Shown: positions 23,501-35,400 of the stretch, piece after piece
How positions within the stretch are numbered: the first letter of the stretch is position 1
Layout of the letters: the number at the start of each line of letters is the position of its first letter
DNA from: Patagioenas fasciata
Taxonomy: Eukaryota > Chordata > Aves > Columbiformes > Columbidae
NCBI RefSeq assembly: GCF_037038585.1
Contig: NC_092526.1
Span: forward strand, 5,418,001 to 5,482,000
Direction of reading: 5' to 3'
Length of the DNA stretch: 64,000 nucleotides
Program-made: the position numbers and the translations under genes
Notes under the pieces: generated by a model
What the model was told of the DNA's origin: nothing
Seen by the model: the letters and a program-made list of their open reading frames with translations, nothing else
Databases searched by the model: none

Positions 23501-24995
23501 TTGTCAGGTTAAATTGCTTTTTATGCCTTGGATGGAAACAGAGCAAGGGTACGTTGGAGCAAGAAGATATTTTGCAGGTGGTGTCTTGAAGGCTAAACCT
23601 GAGCTGCAGCAGCTGATGGTCTAGGGCTGCTATAGGCCACTTCCATGAGAATGTATTACACATACAGAGGTATATAAAACCCTGGATATGTAAGGAGAGC
23701 CATGAAAAGTACTGTTGCTAAGTACAGCAAAGCCAGGAGTACCAGGGATTTTTTTAAGCAGACAAAATCTTACGCCCTGACCCAAGCAGCCCATTATCAC
23801 AGTTCTTCAAATTGGAGCGAGCTATTCAGGTCAGCGTGTGTCTGCAGACCCATCTGAATGAATTCCCGGGCTCGCACTCACTATGTTACATTTCTTTCTG
23901 CGGGTTTCGAACGGCTGTGACTTGAACAGAGTTGACAGTACACAATATTACCCATTTACTCTGTAGATTATACTCCTCTGGAGAATTGGTGTCAACTAAT
24001 CTGCCACTTCTGTGTTTTCACAGAGACCTGCTAACTGCATCTCCGGTAATATCGCAGGAGAGTGTCAGATCTGGGCTTCTGTAGTTTTCTTATTTATTTC
24101 CCTCAGATTTCCACGCATGTACATCCAGGTCTCCAGCCTCGGTCGCTTACTTTGTCCTGTGAATACTTTCCTTTCTGTGTAGAAATTCCGTCTGTCAATA
24201 CCCAATTTTGGCCAGTCTTAGGGCGGTAAGAAGTTTGAAGCAGGTGGTTGTCAACGGATGATGACAGAAATTGTGAAATTGTGCTCAAATGCAAACTGTG
24301 AAGTTCAGTATTTAAAGCACATTTGAGCATATAAAACCTGCTTATATTTCTACCTTGGCTGTGGAATATTCTAGCTATAATTCATATGTTTCTGTGATAA
24401 CAAATTGTTTCTTTTACTGAAAACAGCAGAACTCACCTAACCAATTAGCGGTATTCAGTAATGAGTAAAACACTATCAACGATGTTATGATTTTTGTGTC
24501 AGTTAGAATTGTTAAATGCTCCTCGATGAAACTGTGCTGATTTACATTAATTGATGGCTTGTCTTCCACAGCAGCAAAAGTGCCTTGCAAATAGTTGCAA
24601 TACACCTAAGCTGGCAGTGATTGCCTGTGATTGCCAATCTGTTGTTCGCTGGTGCTCCAAAGACCACCAGTGAAAGGCTTCAAAATTCAGGAGGACTTAA
24701 TACATGGCTGTGAATTTTAGGAGTGTAACTAAAAGCATTCACATAAAATAAGCGCTAAAGAGCTGGTAGGTATGGCCCAGCTTGGGTTCTGCTAATGTAT
24801 GATGTTTGACAATCCAGCAACTCAAGGTAATTTAAATGCGTTATAAAAGGCTGTTTATGTGTCCATGAAAAGCATGATGCAAATATGCAAATTTAAGAGA
24901 GTGTCTTCTACAAGTTTATATATCTTAATGAAAAATGTCAAAGCGTAATAGATCAACAGTCTGTTTAGCCCCACAGTAACCAGTTTTTTTCCTCC

Positions 24996-25011
24996 TTTTT
25001 TTTTTTTTTTT
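24996..25011 (+). repeat. poly(T) run
   Basis: Sixteen T bases after CAGTTTTTTTCCTCC. An isolated homopolymer with no flanking element. Confidence 0.8.
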
Positions 25012-25664
25012 CTAAAGATAGCACAGCATGTCTTTGGTGATCCTAGGAGTAAACTAACACTGCAGAGTGGTTGCTACTGAAGCCAGATAATGACTCTTTC
25101 TGATTTTTTGGGGAGGAAATACCTGTCTGTTGGGGTTGGTTGTATTGAAGTGGTCACCACTGCCTGATTGTGCATGTGTACAAGTAATTTCACTATGCTG
25201 GTATTAAAAATTCCTTTTACATTTCATTCCATTTGCTATCCTATGTTGTATGGAAAGGTTACCTGAGCCAAGTGTTGAGCTAACTTTGAAGTTGTATTTC
25301 ATGAGACACCTGAGAAGCATGTACTGACCATGGGCTTTGTGTTCGTACTGCGGGCAAGCAGAGCAGTAATTCTGCTTGTTTGCTTCTGATTTCACATTGG
25401 CACCTCAAGTAGGATATCTTGGGCTTTTTTCTATCAAATTTTAAAAATGTCATGCCTGGAAAATCTCTTAGAACTTCAGGTGATGTGGAGCTTATCAGGG
25501 AGTAGCAGCTTTTGATGCTATAGGTGCCTGTTCAATGCTGTTTTAGTTTGGGGTTGCAGCCTCCGGGAGTCAGACTGGAAGTGGATAATGGAAACAAAGA
25601 GAGATGGGGATGGTTACTGCTTAAATTTTATTTGGTAGGGAGCAAGAAAGGCCATGTCCAGTAC

Positions 25665-25687
25665 AAAAAAAAAAAAAAAAAAAAAAA
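25665..25687 (+). repeat. poly(A), 23 bases
   Basis: Twenty-three A bases followed by G and six more A. Could be the tail of a retroposed sequence on the + strand, but the preceding 150 bp match nothing I recognise. Confidence 0.88.
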
Positions 25688-27045
25688 GAAAAAATCCCAA
25701 CAGTTTCCATGGTTCTTCTGAACCAACTTGTATTTCTTAATAGGTAAAGAGATAAGCAACAACATTTGGCATGTGCAAGTATTGTCTTTCGTAAGCCATG
25801 GGGAAATCAACCTCCCTTTCTTTCCTAGAAATACAGGAGCCTCCTTGAAGCACTTGCTTTTGGGAATGAATGTATTACTGAAGAATTCATGGATGATCCC
25901 TATCTAATTTTTATAGAAATGAATGGTAGCATGCTGTGGGACTTCAGGTCTGTGGGTGTATTTTACATTCACCTGCCTTATTCTAGACTTTAAGAACTAT
26001 ATTTTTTTTGCAACTGATAAATAACTGGAGGTTTAAAGCAGCTCATCCCAATAGCAATTGCTGCCACTGTAAGGAAAGAGAAACTCAGCATAAGGGAGTG
26101 GTAATAATACAAAATAATCTCCCTATACATCAGTAATAAAGTTGCATGGGCTACAGTTTTCTTGTCAGCATCTTTCTGTTGACACCGTTCTGTCAAGGAT
26201 GGAGGGAAGAGCAAAACCTAAGTCTGTTTTCTCTTATGTTAAATGTATTCTGCAGAGCTTTTGTAAAATACAAAGCATACGGACTTTGCAGTTAGTGTTT
26301 GCATTTGGGACTTGGGGGGAAATTTATGTGAACTTTGTGCTTTGGAGATCATTGCCCTTTAAAATAACTGATCATATTAAATGTTAGTGCATCTCTCAAA
26401 ACCATGTTTTGTAGAGTAGTCTCATCTTTAGAGCTCTCTTGTGTGTGGGGTTTTTTAGGAGGAAGAGTGTATAATTATTGGTAAAAACTGAGTTTTCAAA
26501 ATTGCCCATTTTGAATGCATATGACAGCCTACCCTTTTATTTTTGTCTGAGAAACCTGTTAGTGTTTAAAACCAACAGACAAAACCCAAACCCTGGCAAA
26601 CTAAGCCAGAATACTTTGCAGTTGTGGGTTGAAACTGTCTAATAACATAGTCCAAAAGCTCATTAATATTGATCTTCTTAATTCTCTCAATAACCTGAAC
26701 ATTAGTTCTAATTACAAGAGGAATAAAAAGCAGACTAATACGGTCTTAGCTGTCAAAGTCTGATGGACCACAAAACATCCAAAAGGATATCCTTCAAAAG
26801 CGGTTTGTAGGAGGTATGCACATGAATATCATTAGCCGGTAACAATATGCGTACCCATACTTGGGGGTAAAAATAGCACTTAAAATATGTACTTTCTGCT
26901 AGATCAGTGGGACTCATACTTGCCAAGGTTAGACCTTCTGCCTCCCCTTTCTGTTCTGCACATGTGGCTGAGGCAAGCTTTTGCAAAATGGGCAAATTAC
27001 ATAGAACTTTTTAAAGGAAAGAACCTGAACATTTGGGTAGATGAG

Positions 27046-27150
27046 GTTCTAGGGAACATGGTTTAGAGGTGAACTTGACAGTGCTGGGTGAATGGTTGGA
27101 CTCAATGTTAAAGGTCTTTCCCAACCAAAATGATTCTATGATCTATGATC
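27046..27150 (+). mobile_element. CR1 LINE 3' tail fragment
   Basis: About 105 bp of CR1 3'UTR: GGAACATGGTTTAGAGGTGA, TTGACAGTGCTGGGTGAATG, GGTTGGACTCAATG, AAAGGTCTTTCCCAACC, ending TGATTCTATGATCTATGATC, a degenerate copy of the CR1 terminal octamer repeat. Same strand as LRP1B. Its 3' sequence differs from the copies at 14455 and 31727, so it belongs to another CR1 subfamily. No coding capacity remains. Confidence 0.88.
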
Positions 27151-27429
27151 AGGTAAAGCACCACAAGAAAGATTGGAGTTGGGCTTCTGCTGTGCTGGTG
27201 GTGGAGCCTGGTTGCTCATGAGCATGTTCCTCAAGCTTATTGTGTTGAGGCAGGCATCAGGAATGGCTTAGTTCTGTGCTCATCATCTGCATTTAAATGC
27301 GTGCTCCTCAAGGAAGCATTTGCATTTTTCATGGCAGAGATAAGTGTTATAGAGTGGGGAAGAAAGTCCTTTTTCTTTCCCTTTTTGCTCTTAACAACAT
27401 TTTGATTGCCATATAATCTGCTGCAGAAA

Positions 27430-27715
27430 TGCCATCTGTGCTGGTGATGCTGCACCTGGATTGTGGGGTCCGGGATGCACCTCTGTCATGTCCCCACCTG
27501 GGCCATGTCCTGGCTCTTGCCCAGCAGAAGGTGCCCAGCCTCAGACTTCTTGATCTGTCGTGCCCAGGTGACCATCTTTGATTTACATTTGCTTTGAACC
27601 AAACAATGAGTAATCCAGGAGAAACCTGAGCAGACCTTGGGGGTGGCGATATAGCACTTGGGGCTGAGGATGCTCTTCTTTCCATGGTGGAGGTGGGTGG
27701 GCGATCGCAAAGCTT
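27430..27715 (-). other. GC-richer block with overlapping open minus-strand frames, unidentified
   Basis: About 285 bp of GC-richer sequence beginning 280 bp after the CR1 tail at 27046. Two minus-strand frames are open together (27685-27347 and 27710-27486). One contains HHGKKSILSPKCYIATPK and MVTWARQIKKSEAGH, which look protein-like, but I cannot match them to a family and there is no clear start context. It could be a decayed retrocopy, an old repeat, or chance. Confidence 0.25.
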
Positions 27716-30700
27716 GAGATAGCTCTCAAATTTCAGTGGCAGAGATCTGAAGAGGGCTGGCTAGGAATAGCCTGGGGAGGAGAAACTATGTCCCAAAAAA
27801 AGGCAAGTTATCGCTGAAGAAGGAAAGAAAGCCCAAGGGATTTCCTTCCCTGGGTGCTCACAGATGTGCTCTGCCCCATATGGAGGAACAAAAGGAAAGG
27901 TTCCATCAATGTCCCCCTCATTAAATTGGCATGACTAATATATTCTGCTAAGGTGTGCTCATCATGCTGTTTAAAACAACCGGGTTAGAAATCTACTGAC
28001 AATAAATTAAGATTTACTGCTTTTGCTGTCACTGGGGCACCTAATGCAGGTTTGGAATACTAACTGGAATTTGTGTAAGGTGAAAAAAAAATGTCCCAGT
28101 GCCATTTAATTAACTATCTGGCCAATATTTCTCTCTTTTTATTGAAAAATCTGTAAGTTGCAACTGGCTTCGAGCGCTCTCCTATACAACTCTGCCAACA
28201 GTTAGCAAATAAACACTTCAAAATACAGAAAGCCTTGTACAGCTCCATGTGCTTCAGATAAAATCATACCTTAAACCACAGAGATTGTTTGTTGTAACAA
28301 TCCAGAATATAATAGTGTGTTGTAATTAAAAGGAAGTGATTAGAAGAATATTAGTATTTATTTTCTAAGTATACAGCAGGGTTTGTCTGTGTAGGATAAC
28401 TAGGACATCAGTGCAAATATAAGCAGTGTTTTCTTTTTAAGACATACTAGTAACCTGATGTAAATAACCTATTTTATGCAAGTAACACTGCACAGGGATT
28501 CTTATTACTTATTCTTTGGATTATCTTGTTATTCTAAGTGACTCTGCAAGCTGTGATCAAAATACAGAAGCTGCAAGTCTTAGAATTTCTATGCGAGTTT
28601 GGATCAAGTTTGTGGATTTAATGCCTTAGAATATTAATTAAAAAATATACAGAGTGTACTGTCTTTTTGGAGAGCTAATTTAAATAAACTTTTATATAAG
28701 TTGTTTAAGCGGTCCTGAATTGAGTCCTCACTCCCTCTCTGGGATGCCCTAGGAGTTTAAACTGGAAGTTTCTGGTCTTTGCTGGTCATGGTCCCTCTCC
28801 TGGCCTCTCTTGAGTTCTGCCCCTTTTATAGATCCCACCCACTGTTTGGAGAGCTGGTAGCATTAAAAAATGAAATTCTGGATTTGTCACTCAAGGTCAA
28901 AGCATTGGCATCAAGTGAACAGTTTGGTTTTTAGCTTAAAATGCTGCAGACAGCATTTTGTGGGCACGAAATATGTCAAGCTCAGCTTTTCTGTAACATC
29001 TACCAAGCTGGAGGGGGGGAAAATCTCGACCTGTCTGGTGACATATTAATGCCATGTCAAGTGATGTGTTTTGGAGAGATGGAGAATGAGTTTGGAAGAG
29101 CTTAAAGGAAATTACTGAGTTAACTTTGAGATGTTATATCTTGCTGGAGCTCTTGCAGCCCCTCTGGTCAGACTTCCAGCAGTAGCTCTTGGGTTGAAAG
29201 GTTAAGGACTCATTTACTAAGCGGTGCAGTTTTCTTTCATTTCTCATTTACAGTTGTCTCTACTCCTTTAAAAACTGAAGGACCCTTCCAAAACATATTG
29301 TACTTATGCGCTATTGCTGTCAATTAAAGTTATTAAATCACAGATCCTTAAAAGTGAAATCCAGATATACATTAATATATTGTCTCTGTGTAGCTGCTGT
29401 GTTACAGAAGTGATGAGTATAGTGTCAAGGCAGCTCTGGACATCAGCAGATGTTTCTAAGGGCTGAAATGTGCATTTGAATACCCATTTTGTGAGGGTTC
29501 TAGGAGAAGGATGGACACCAAAGAACCAATCTTGTGGATGGTGGAGTAGGGAGAGGAGCAGATCCAGCCCCACGGGCTGTGGGTTGGGAATTGCTGGGGC
29601 AGCACATTGATGCGAGAGCTGGAAAATATTGGGGTGAACAGATCAGATGCTGTTGCCTTGTATGTAGGGGTGATAGAAGAACTGCATCTGTAACCCTGGT
29701 TAGAGGGATGATGAGGAGAAAAGAGTAATTGCCAGGAACTTGCAAATCATGGGCCTGAAAGACTAAAATACTGGTGGTGCTTTCAGGGAATGGAAGATGA
29801 CGAGGGCAAAAGCCACATTTTTCACAGCCGTTTGATATGGTATTCATGTTCATGCTCCTTTGTGAATTCCTTAAATTAGCAATTTCACTTTTCTGTGAGT
29901 CTACTGTACTTTGACTCTTAAGTGAATTAAGTCCCATTATAAATGACATCTTTCCAACAGTTGGAATACAGGTTAGCGCTCCCGAGAGGGGAGCTTTAAT
30001 GAGGTTGTTGCTATGACAGCTCAGCTTCAGGTGGCACATGTGCCATGTTGAAATACCCTCTCTCCCCTCAACTATTGCAGTAACTTCTGTGAGCGGATTT
30101 TAAAACTTCCCTTTTAGTGGCATTTATGACCAGCACTTTGTATTTTTATTCTCCCAGTAGTGCAACTGAGGTTTTAAGAGTCTATGCTGTTTATTTTTAC
30201 TTCTATTTCTGAAATGTTAATAGCAGTGCATGGTTTGACAAGTTAAAGCAACAAGGAGTTAACTCTGTGACAATTTCAAAGGATGCTCTAAGGACTGAAT
30301 CAAAAGATTTACAGATTGAACAAACACATACACTGTTGTGTTTACTGTGGAAATGTACAAGGCCCGTGTTTCTTAAGTTGACATCGGAGAACTTCTCAAT
30401 GGGTGGACATAGTTTATACTGTGGGAACTGGTAGGAATATGAGTGTTCCCATTAAGATGCAGCTGAATAAGTGGGTGCGATGATTTGCCTCTTTGGAGGA
30501 GCTGACTGCGGTCTATGTGCCATGTATAACATCTCTCGGTATCTCAGAGATGTTAAATCACGCAGTTATATTTTTCAGAAAGACTTCCAGTGTGAGCCTG
30601 AGAGGTTAATACAGAAGCACATCTGCTCCCTGGGCAGGAGAAATAGCAGCTTGTTCTCTCAGAAACCATCCACCCCATCCCTGCCTTTCCTCACTGGCTT

Positions 30701-31726
30701 TTTCTTGTCTAATACCAACTTTTGTGTGGTTTAATGTGGGTAAGGTTCTGAACCTCAGTATGGTCCAGAATAAAGCTGATGCTGGCATCTGTAGGAAGGA
30801 TGGTGGCAGAGTAAGCAGTCAGGATTGTGAATATTTTTTTTCTGTTATTGCTCACCTATGAAATAGCAAAGTGTCATGTTTAGACTCAAATGAGCAGCTC
30901 TGAAATGTATTTCTGCTGCCTCGGTGTTTTCCAGTTGCTTTGTGGACATGGGTAATGTCGTTGTTCAATCCCCCCTTCCTGCCAATCTTTGAAAGCGAGT
31001 TTCTAAATGTATGGCTTTGACGTACAGAAAGGAGTCGTACTCATATCTGGCATGACCTATATAAATGTTGCCTTAAACACTGGCCCGGATGAAAAGCCTT
31101 ATTCCTTTCCCATAGGTGTTCAGTTTTCTTGTTTGCTTGGCTGTGAATTGTTGCAGTCACTCGGCCACCTCACTACCTGATGGAGACAAATTCCTTTATC
31201 ACCACTCATCTCAGTGAAATTAAACCCAGGGAAATGCCCAGGAACTATCTATTCAACCCCAGAAAGCTTTGCCTTTTTAAAGTTAATTGGTTTAAAAGAC
31301 GTTTTTGTTTGTTTGCTGCTACTTTAGAAACGGTGTGCTGTAAAGATCTGGATTTTTTTTTGAGTGTTTTATTGTAAGCTAGAAAACCTTGGTACTAAAG
31401 AGTAAAAAGGCTGGCTATATAAATCAATGCTCCATTGTATTTATTGTGCTACTTACTAGGCCTCCAAGTATACTAAATTTTCATAAATGCAAAATCATTC
31501 AGCTGTATCCATATTGGTTCAAAAGATGCTGATGAGAACATTTAAGGTTTTTACAGTTTCTGATAATACTGTTTGCTGTAAGTGTGCCTGTCCCGGTTTC
31601 TTTCTCTGACTGAACTAAAAGTGCAATTTCTCTATAATTTTCATGACCAGTAAATAGGTTCACATATTCCACACACTTTAATATTTTTGTTTGGCTTGCT
31701 TGACCATTAGTGATGCTTGTTCCCTG
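27716..31726. other. intron 1, block between two CR1 copies: nothing recognised
   Basis: Unique sequence. The longest frame, 179 codons on minus at 30039-29500, has no family match, no repeated motif and a composition like its neighbours, so it is taken as chance. Confidence 0.55.
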
Positions 31727-32236
31727 ATACTGTGTTCAGTTCTGGGCCCCTCAGTTCAGGAAAGAGATTGAAGTGCTGGAGCGGATCCAGAGAAGAGCAA
31801 CCAAGACTGGTGAAGGGACTTGAACACAAGACCTATGGGGAGAGGCTGAGGGAGCTGGGCTTGTTCAGTCTGGAGAAGAGGAGGCTTAGAGGTGAGCTCA
31901 GCACTCTCTAGAACGACCTGAAGGGCAGTTCTAGCCAGGGGGGATTGGGCTCTTCTCCCAGGCAGTCAGCAATAGGACAAGGGGGCATGGGCTTCAACTC
32001 TGCCAGGGGAAATTGAGGCTGGAGGTTAGAAAGCAATTCTGTGCAGAGAGAGTGGTCAGCATTGGAATGGCTGCCCAGGGAGGTGCTGGACTCACCGGCC
32101 CTGGAGGTTTTTAAACTGAGATTGAACGTGGCACTTAGTGCCGTGATCTGGTCAATGGACTGGAGTCGGACCAAGGGTTGGACTTGATGATCTCTGAGGT
32201 CTTTTCCAACCCAGTCGATTCTGTGATTCTGTGATC
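31727..32236 (+). mobile_element. CR1 LINE 3' part with frameshifted ORF2 end
   Basis: Begins in the ORF2 C-terminus (CVQFWAPQF then [16 protein letters not shown]). It shifts frame near 31816-31822, so the downstream [20 protein letters not shown] segment is read in another frame, and a stop follows soon after. The 3'UTR follows: GGGCTCTTCTCCCAGGCAGT, GGACAAGGGGGCATGGGCTT, GCTGCCCAGGGAGGTGCTGG, GTTGGACTTGATGATCTCTG, GTCTTTTCCAACCCAG, and a double ATTCTGTG octamer at the end. About 510 bp, decayed, same strand as LRP1B, and followed by a long A-rich tract. Confidence 0.93.
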
Positions 32237-32257
32237 ATTTTGTCCCCTTTGGAAAGA

Positions 32258-32430
32258 AGGTGAAACCAAAACTAAAAAGCCTCCCAAAAACTCCCCAAAA
32301 CAAATCAAAATAAACAAAAAAAAAAAAAAAAAACCCAAAGAAAACATAAACCCCAAACCAACCAACCAGAAAAAAAAAGAAAACAAACAAGAAAAACCCA
32401 ACCAAACACAAAACAAAGAAAAACCCCAAC
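32258..32430 (+). repeat. A-rich/(CCAAA)-like tract immediately 3' of a CR1
   Basis: About 170 bp of A with C and few G, including an 18-base A run at 32316-32333 and CCAACCAACCAG at about 32358-32370. It starts about 22 bp after the CR1 terminal octamers. CR1 elements do not end in poly(A), so this is either a separate A-rich insertion tail or a local expansion. The hydrophobic Phe-rich frames on the other strand are artefacts of it. Confidence 0.75.
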
Positions 32431-35400
32431 TTGTCAGGAAAAGCAAACCCAGCACCCAGGATGCATAGATAAAAGGAGACCAGATGCAGAGTGAAAGGCA
32501 CATGGTGCAGATTCTGGTTTCTTGCTACAAAGATTGCTACAAGAACAGAAAACACGCTGTGATTTATTCTCGTAGCAAAAAAAACTCTGCAAATGGAACA
32601 AGTAGTACAGAAATCTCAATATGTTGTTGCTAATACAATTTACATTTAGAACAGTGTGTCCTCCTTCGCCATTCTGCTCTGTTTAAACATGGCTAAATTA
32701 AACTAGTCTATAGGCAGAGCTTCTTGAACTGCACTCAGAACTTGCACTAAATGAACTTCTAACACTTAATTTAATGGTAATTATACAGCTTCTCAAAAAA
32801 TTCTTTTCCCATGTATTATATTTGTTCAGTAGTTATCTCCATGTATAATAATATCAAATTATTATGCTGTCTCTCAAAATTGTAAATCATATCATTTTTA
32901 CACAGACCAGAAAATTACTTGCACTTAAAGATATGTTTATCTGTATATATATGGTGGATTTTAAATGGAACAGTTCCAGGCATAATTTTCCTAATATTGG
33001 TTAATCCATCTTTAATTAAAATGTTAATTGCTAATCCAGATATTACACATAGAAAATTCAGCCTACAGTAAACTGTGCCTTATTTGCACAAGGATGAAAA
33101 ACGTGCAATTACATGGCAATCTGCTCATCTGAATTGCAATGTAGTTGTCTTGCATCTGTGATAACCACCTAGAAACATATTATTGAGTTCTTGTACCATG
33201 TACCCCCCCAAAAAAAGGGGAGGTGGGAAAAAAAGTTAATTTAGTGCTAGATAAAAGTTCCAACTTGTGTCAAAGTAGGGCCTGGAATGTTCTTTTAGGG
33301 GAATTGTTGCACGTAATGGGTTTTGCCAGCGCTGCTGTGGCCAAAGTTGCCTCTGACGGTTCCTCGGCTGAAATTGTGTCTCCTACATCGTCCAGAACAA
33401 AACTCCCTCTGTGTCTGAGCAAAGCATTTCAGAAGTCAGACCCGGTCAGTCTTGTTTTCCAGCCAGGGGTTACAGAAGGTAAAGTCAGCCGGAGGAAGGA
33501 AGTTTTGTGCTTGTCGTGTAAAAAGTGCATTAAGGCTGCAAACTTGCTGCAGAGAGGAAGACTTGCTTTTGCTTTTCATCATTGACATACGATTATGTGT
33601 AGCTGAGTTTACAGATAATTTTTTTTATATAATACTCTGTATCAAGCAAGTTAAGTTCCAGCCTTTGACACTTTGCACAAGGAATCACAGGTTTATTATT
33701 TGCAAAGTCGCACGTCTAATTGTGGCTGATGCGTCTTTGTGGATGGGGCTTGAATTAAATCATCTTGTTAACACAAGATAATTACAGTCCTAGTGGTTGA
33801 AAATTTGTTAATCATGTAGAATATTAGGAAATACTTAATTGCTGAATGGAACGGCATATAGAGCTTTGTACCTCTGAAATCAGTTCATTCAGATCTCTTG
33901 GCTCGTATGTATTTTTTTCATCTGTCGTTAATGGCATTGTTAGGGACAACAATTTAATAATGTTTCAGAGTAGTTGTGTTCAAAGCACAGAAGATTTTTT
34001 TTCAGTCAAAGCTGTGTATTAAATGTGGAAAACAGACTCATCTATAGAGTGCCATCTGTTGATTTTTATTTAATTAGAAAATAATTTTCATAAATCTGTC
34101 TCACTTATACAAAGTGTATACTAATAGCTAGGCTTTTAGAAACAGCCTCTTTTTTTCCCTAAAACCTGAAAGGAAAAACAAAATACATGCAAAATATTAA
34201 TTATCACTAAATAGTAATTAACAGAAAGCATGTCTCTTAATTCTAGAAGTCTTAATGATCTGTTCTTATTTGAGGTTCATCTGAAAACCATTGGAAAGGC
34301 TTGAGCTTTTGGGCTTTGGATGTTCTTTCTTCATGATGTGGTTTTTTTAACCTGTTCATTTTTTCATCAAAGGAGGTCACCTCTTCACCTTTCTTTTAAT
34401 CTTTCCTCCCTTTCATTCGCCTCATTCCAGTGTTCTTTCCAACTTGTGAAAGTCACTTAATCTCTGTTTGAAACTCTACCTGATTTGCTCCAGCAGCACG
34501 GTTTCTCTTAGTGAGTTTAGCCACGTGGATAAAGAGGACGATGCCTTTGACATTTGTGCTGCACCAGGAGGATGCAGCCGCTCCTTGGCTAAGAGCTACT
34601 AAAGAGACGTTATTTTAGGAATGATATGGATTTCTATCTTTTTTTGGCTTGGTTTACAGTCGCTCCGTCTTTGAGACGTGTTTGAATATCTGCTATTGAT
34701 GCATGAATAATACTGCTATTTATAACCTGGTTTTGGGCAAGAAAACTGGCCAGTGCCACCAGGAGAGACAATCTGCCTGCTTGCATGGAAATTGCATTTA
34801 TTTTGGTTCCTTACAAGACCAGAATAAATCTAAAAAAAGTCCAAGCTCCACCATTTTTCAAGGTGAGGGGATGTTCTTGATGTGTTACTGGGCCAAACAG
34901 AGCCCTCTCAGAAGAGCTTAGGCAAGCCCAAAGCCAGGCTCCTGGGGGAGCTCTTGCCTTTCCCTTTGAGTCCTTAAGCCATCTCTAGTAATAAATATGA
35001 ACTTGTGCTTTCTGGTGAAAATGTGCCATCCTACCACCTTGTATTGTTATTTCTGCAGCCTGCTTGAAAGCTGCTCTTCTTGCTCATGATCTGCTAATGT
35101 TTGGTCTACTCAACACAGGTGGGGAACTGGAGCTCTGGAGCAAGTTCACTTGTGCTTTAAATGTATTATTTCCTGTTCTTCTTAGCTAGACAGAGCAGTT
35201 ATTTTCTTTTCCTCTTGTATTTTAGGCTAGGACTAATAAAATCTAAAGACAAATCTGCTGTTTCAACAGTTCTCTATGAGAGAACAGGGTGAGTTGATAA
35301 GGTTTGGGATTGACAAGGGTGTATGGACTAATAGACACATAAAACTGGTCCTCACAAGATATTCCCGAAGTCGTTATTCAGCGAATAATCTTACGAGGGG

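Larger units (their letters stand above)
15761..27045. other. intron 1, first block: no exon or transposon recognised
   Basis: AT-rich unique sequence with homopolymers at 17577, 24996 and 25665. A GC-rich spot lies at 20495-20585 (AGGGCCCGGGATCC, GGGTACCGGGTG) and a purine-rich stretch at 17735-17830. All open frames are under 100 codons and none has a recognisable domain. Confidence 0.55.

Noticed and set aside
25524..25721. Frame with a poly-lysine stretch
   Set aside because: The lysines come from a 23-base poly(A) run; not a protein.
29500..30039. 179-codon minus frame in intron 1
   Set aside because: No domain or repeat is seen and the composition is like its surroundings, so it is treated as a chance frame.
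32135..32555. Phe-rich, membrane-like minus-strand frames
   Set aside because: They are produced by translating a long A-rich tract from the opposite strand; the apparent hydrophobic segments are artefacts.
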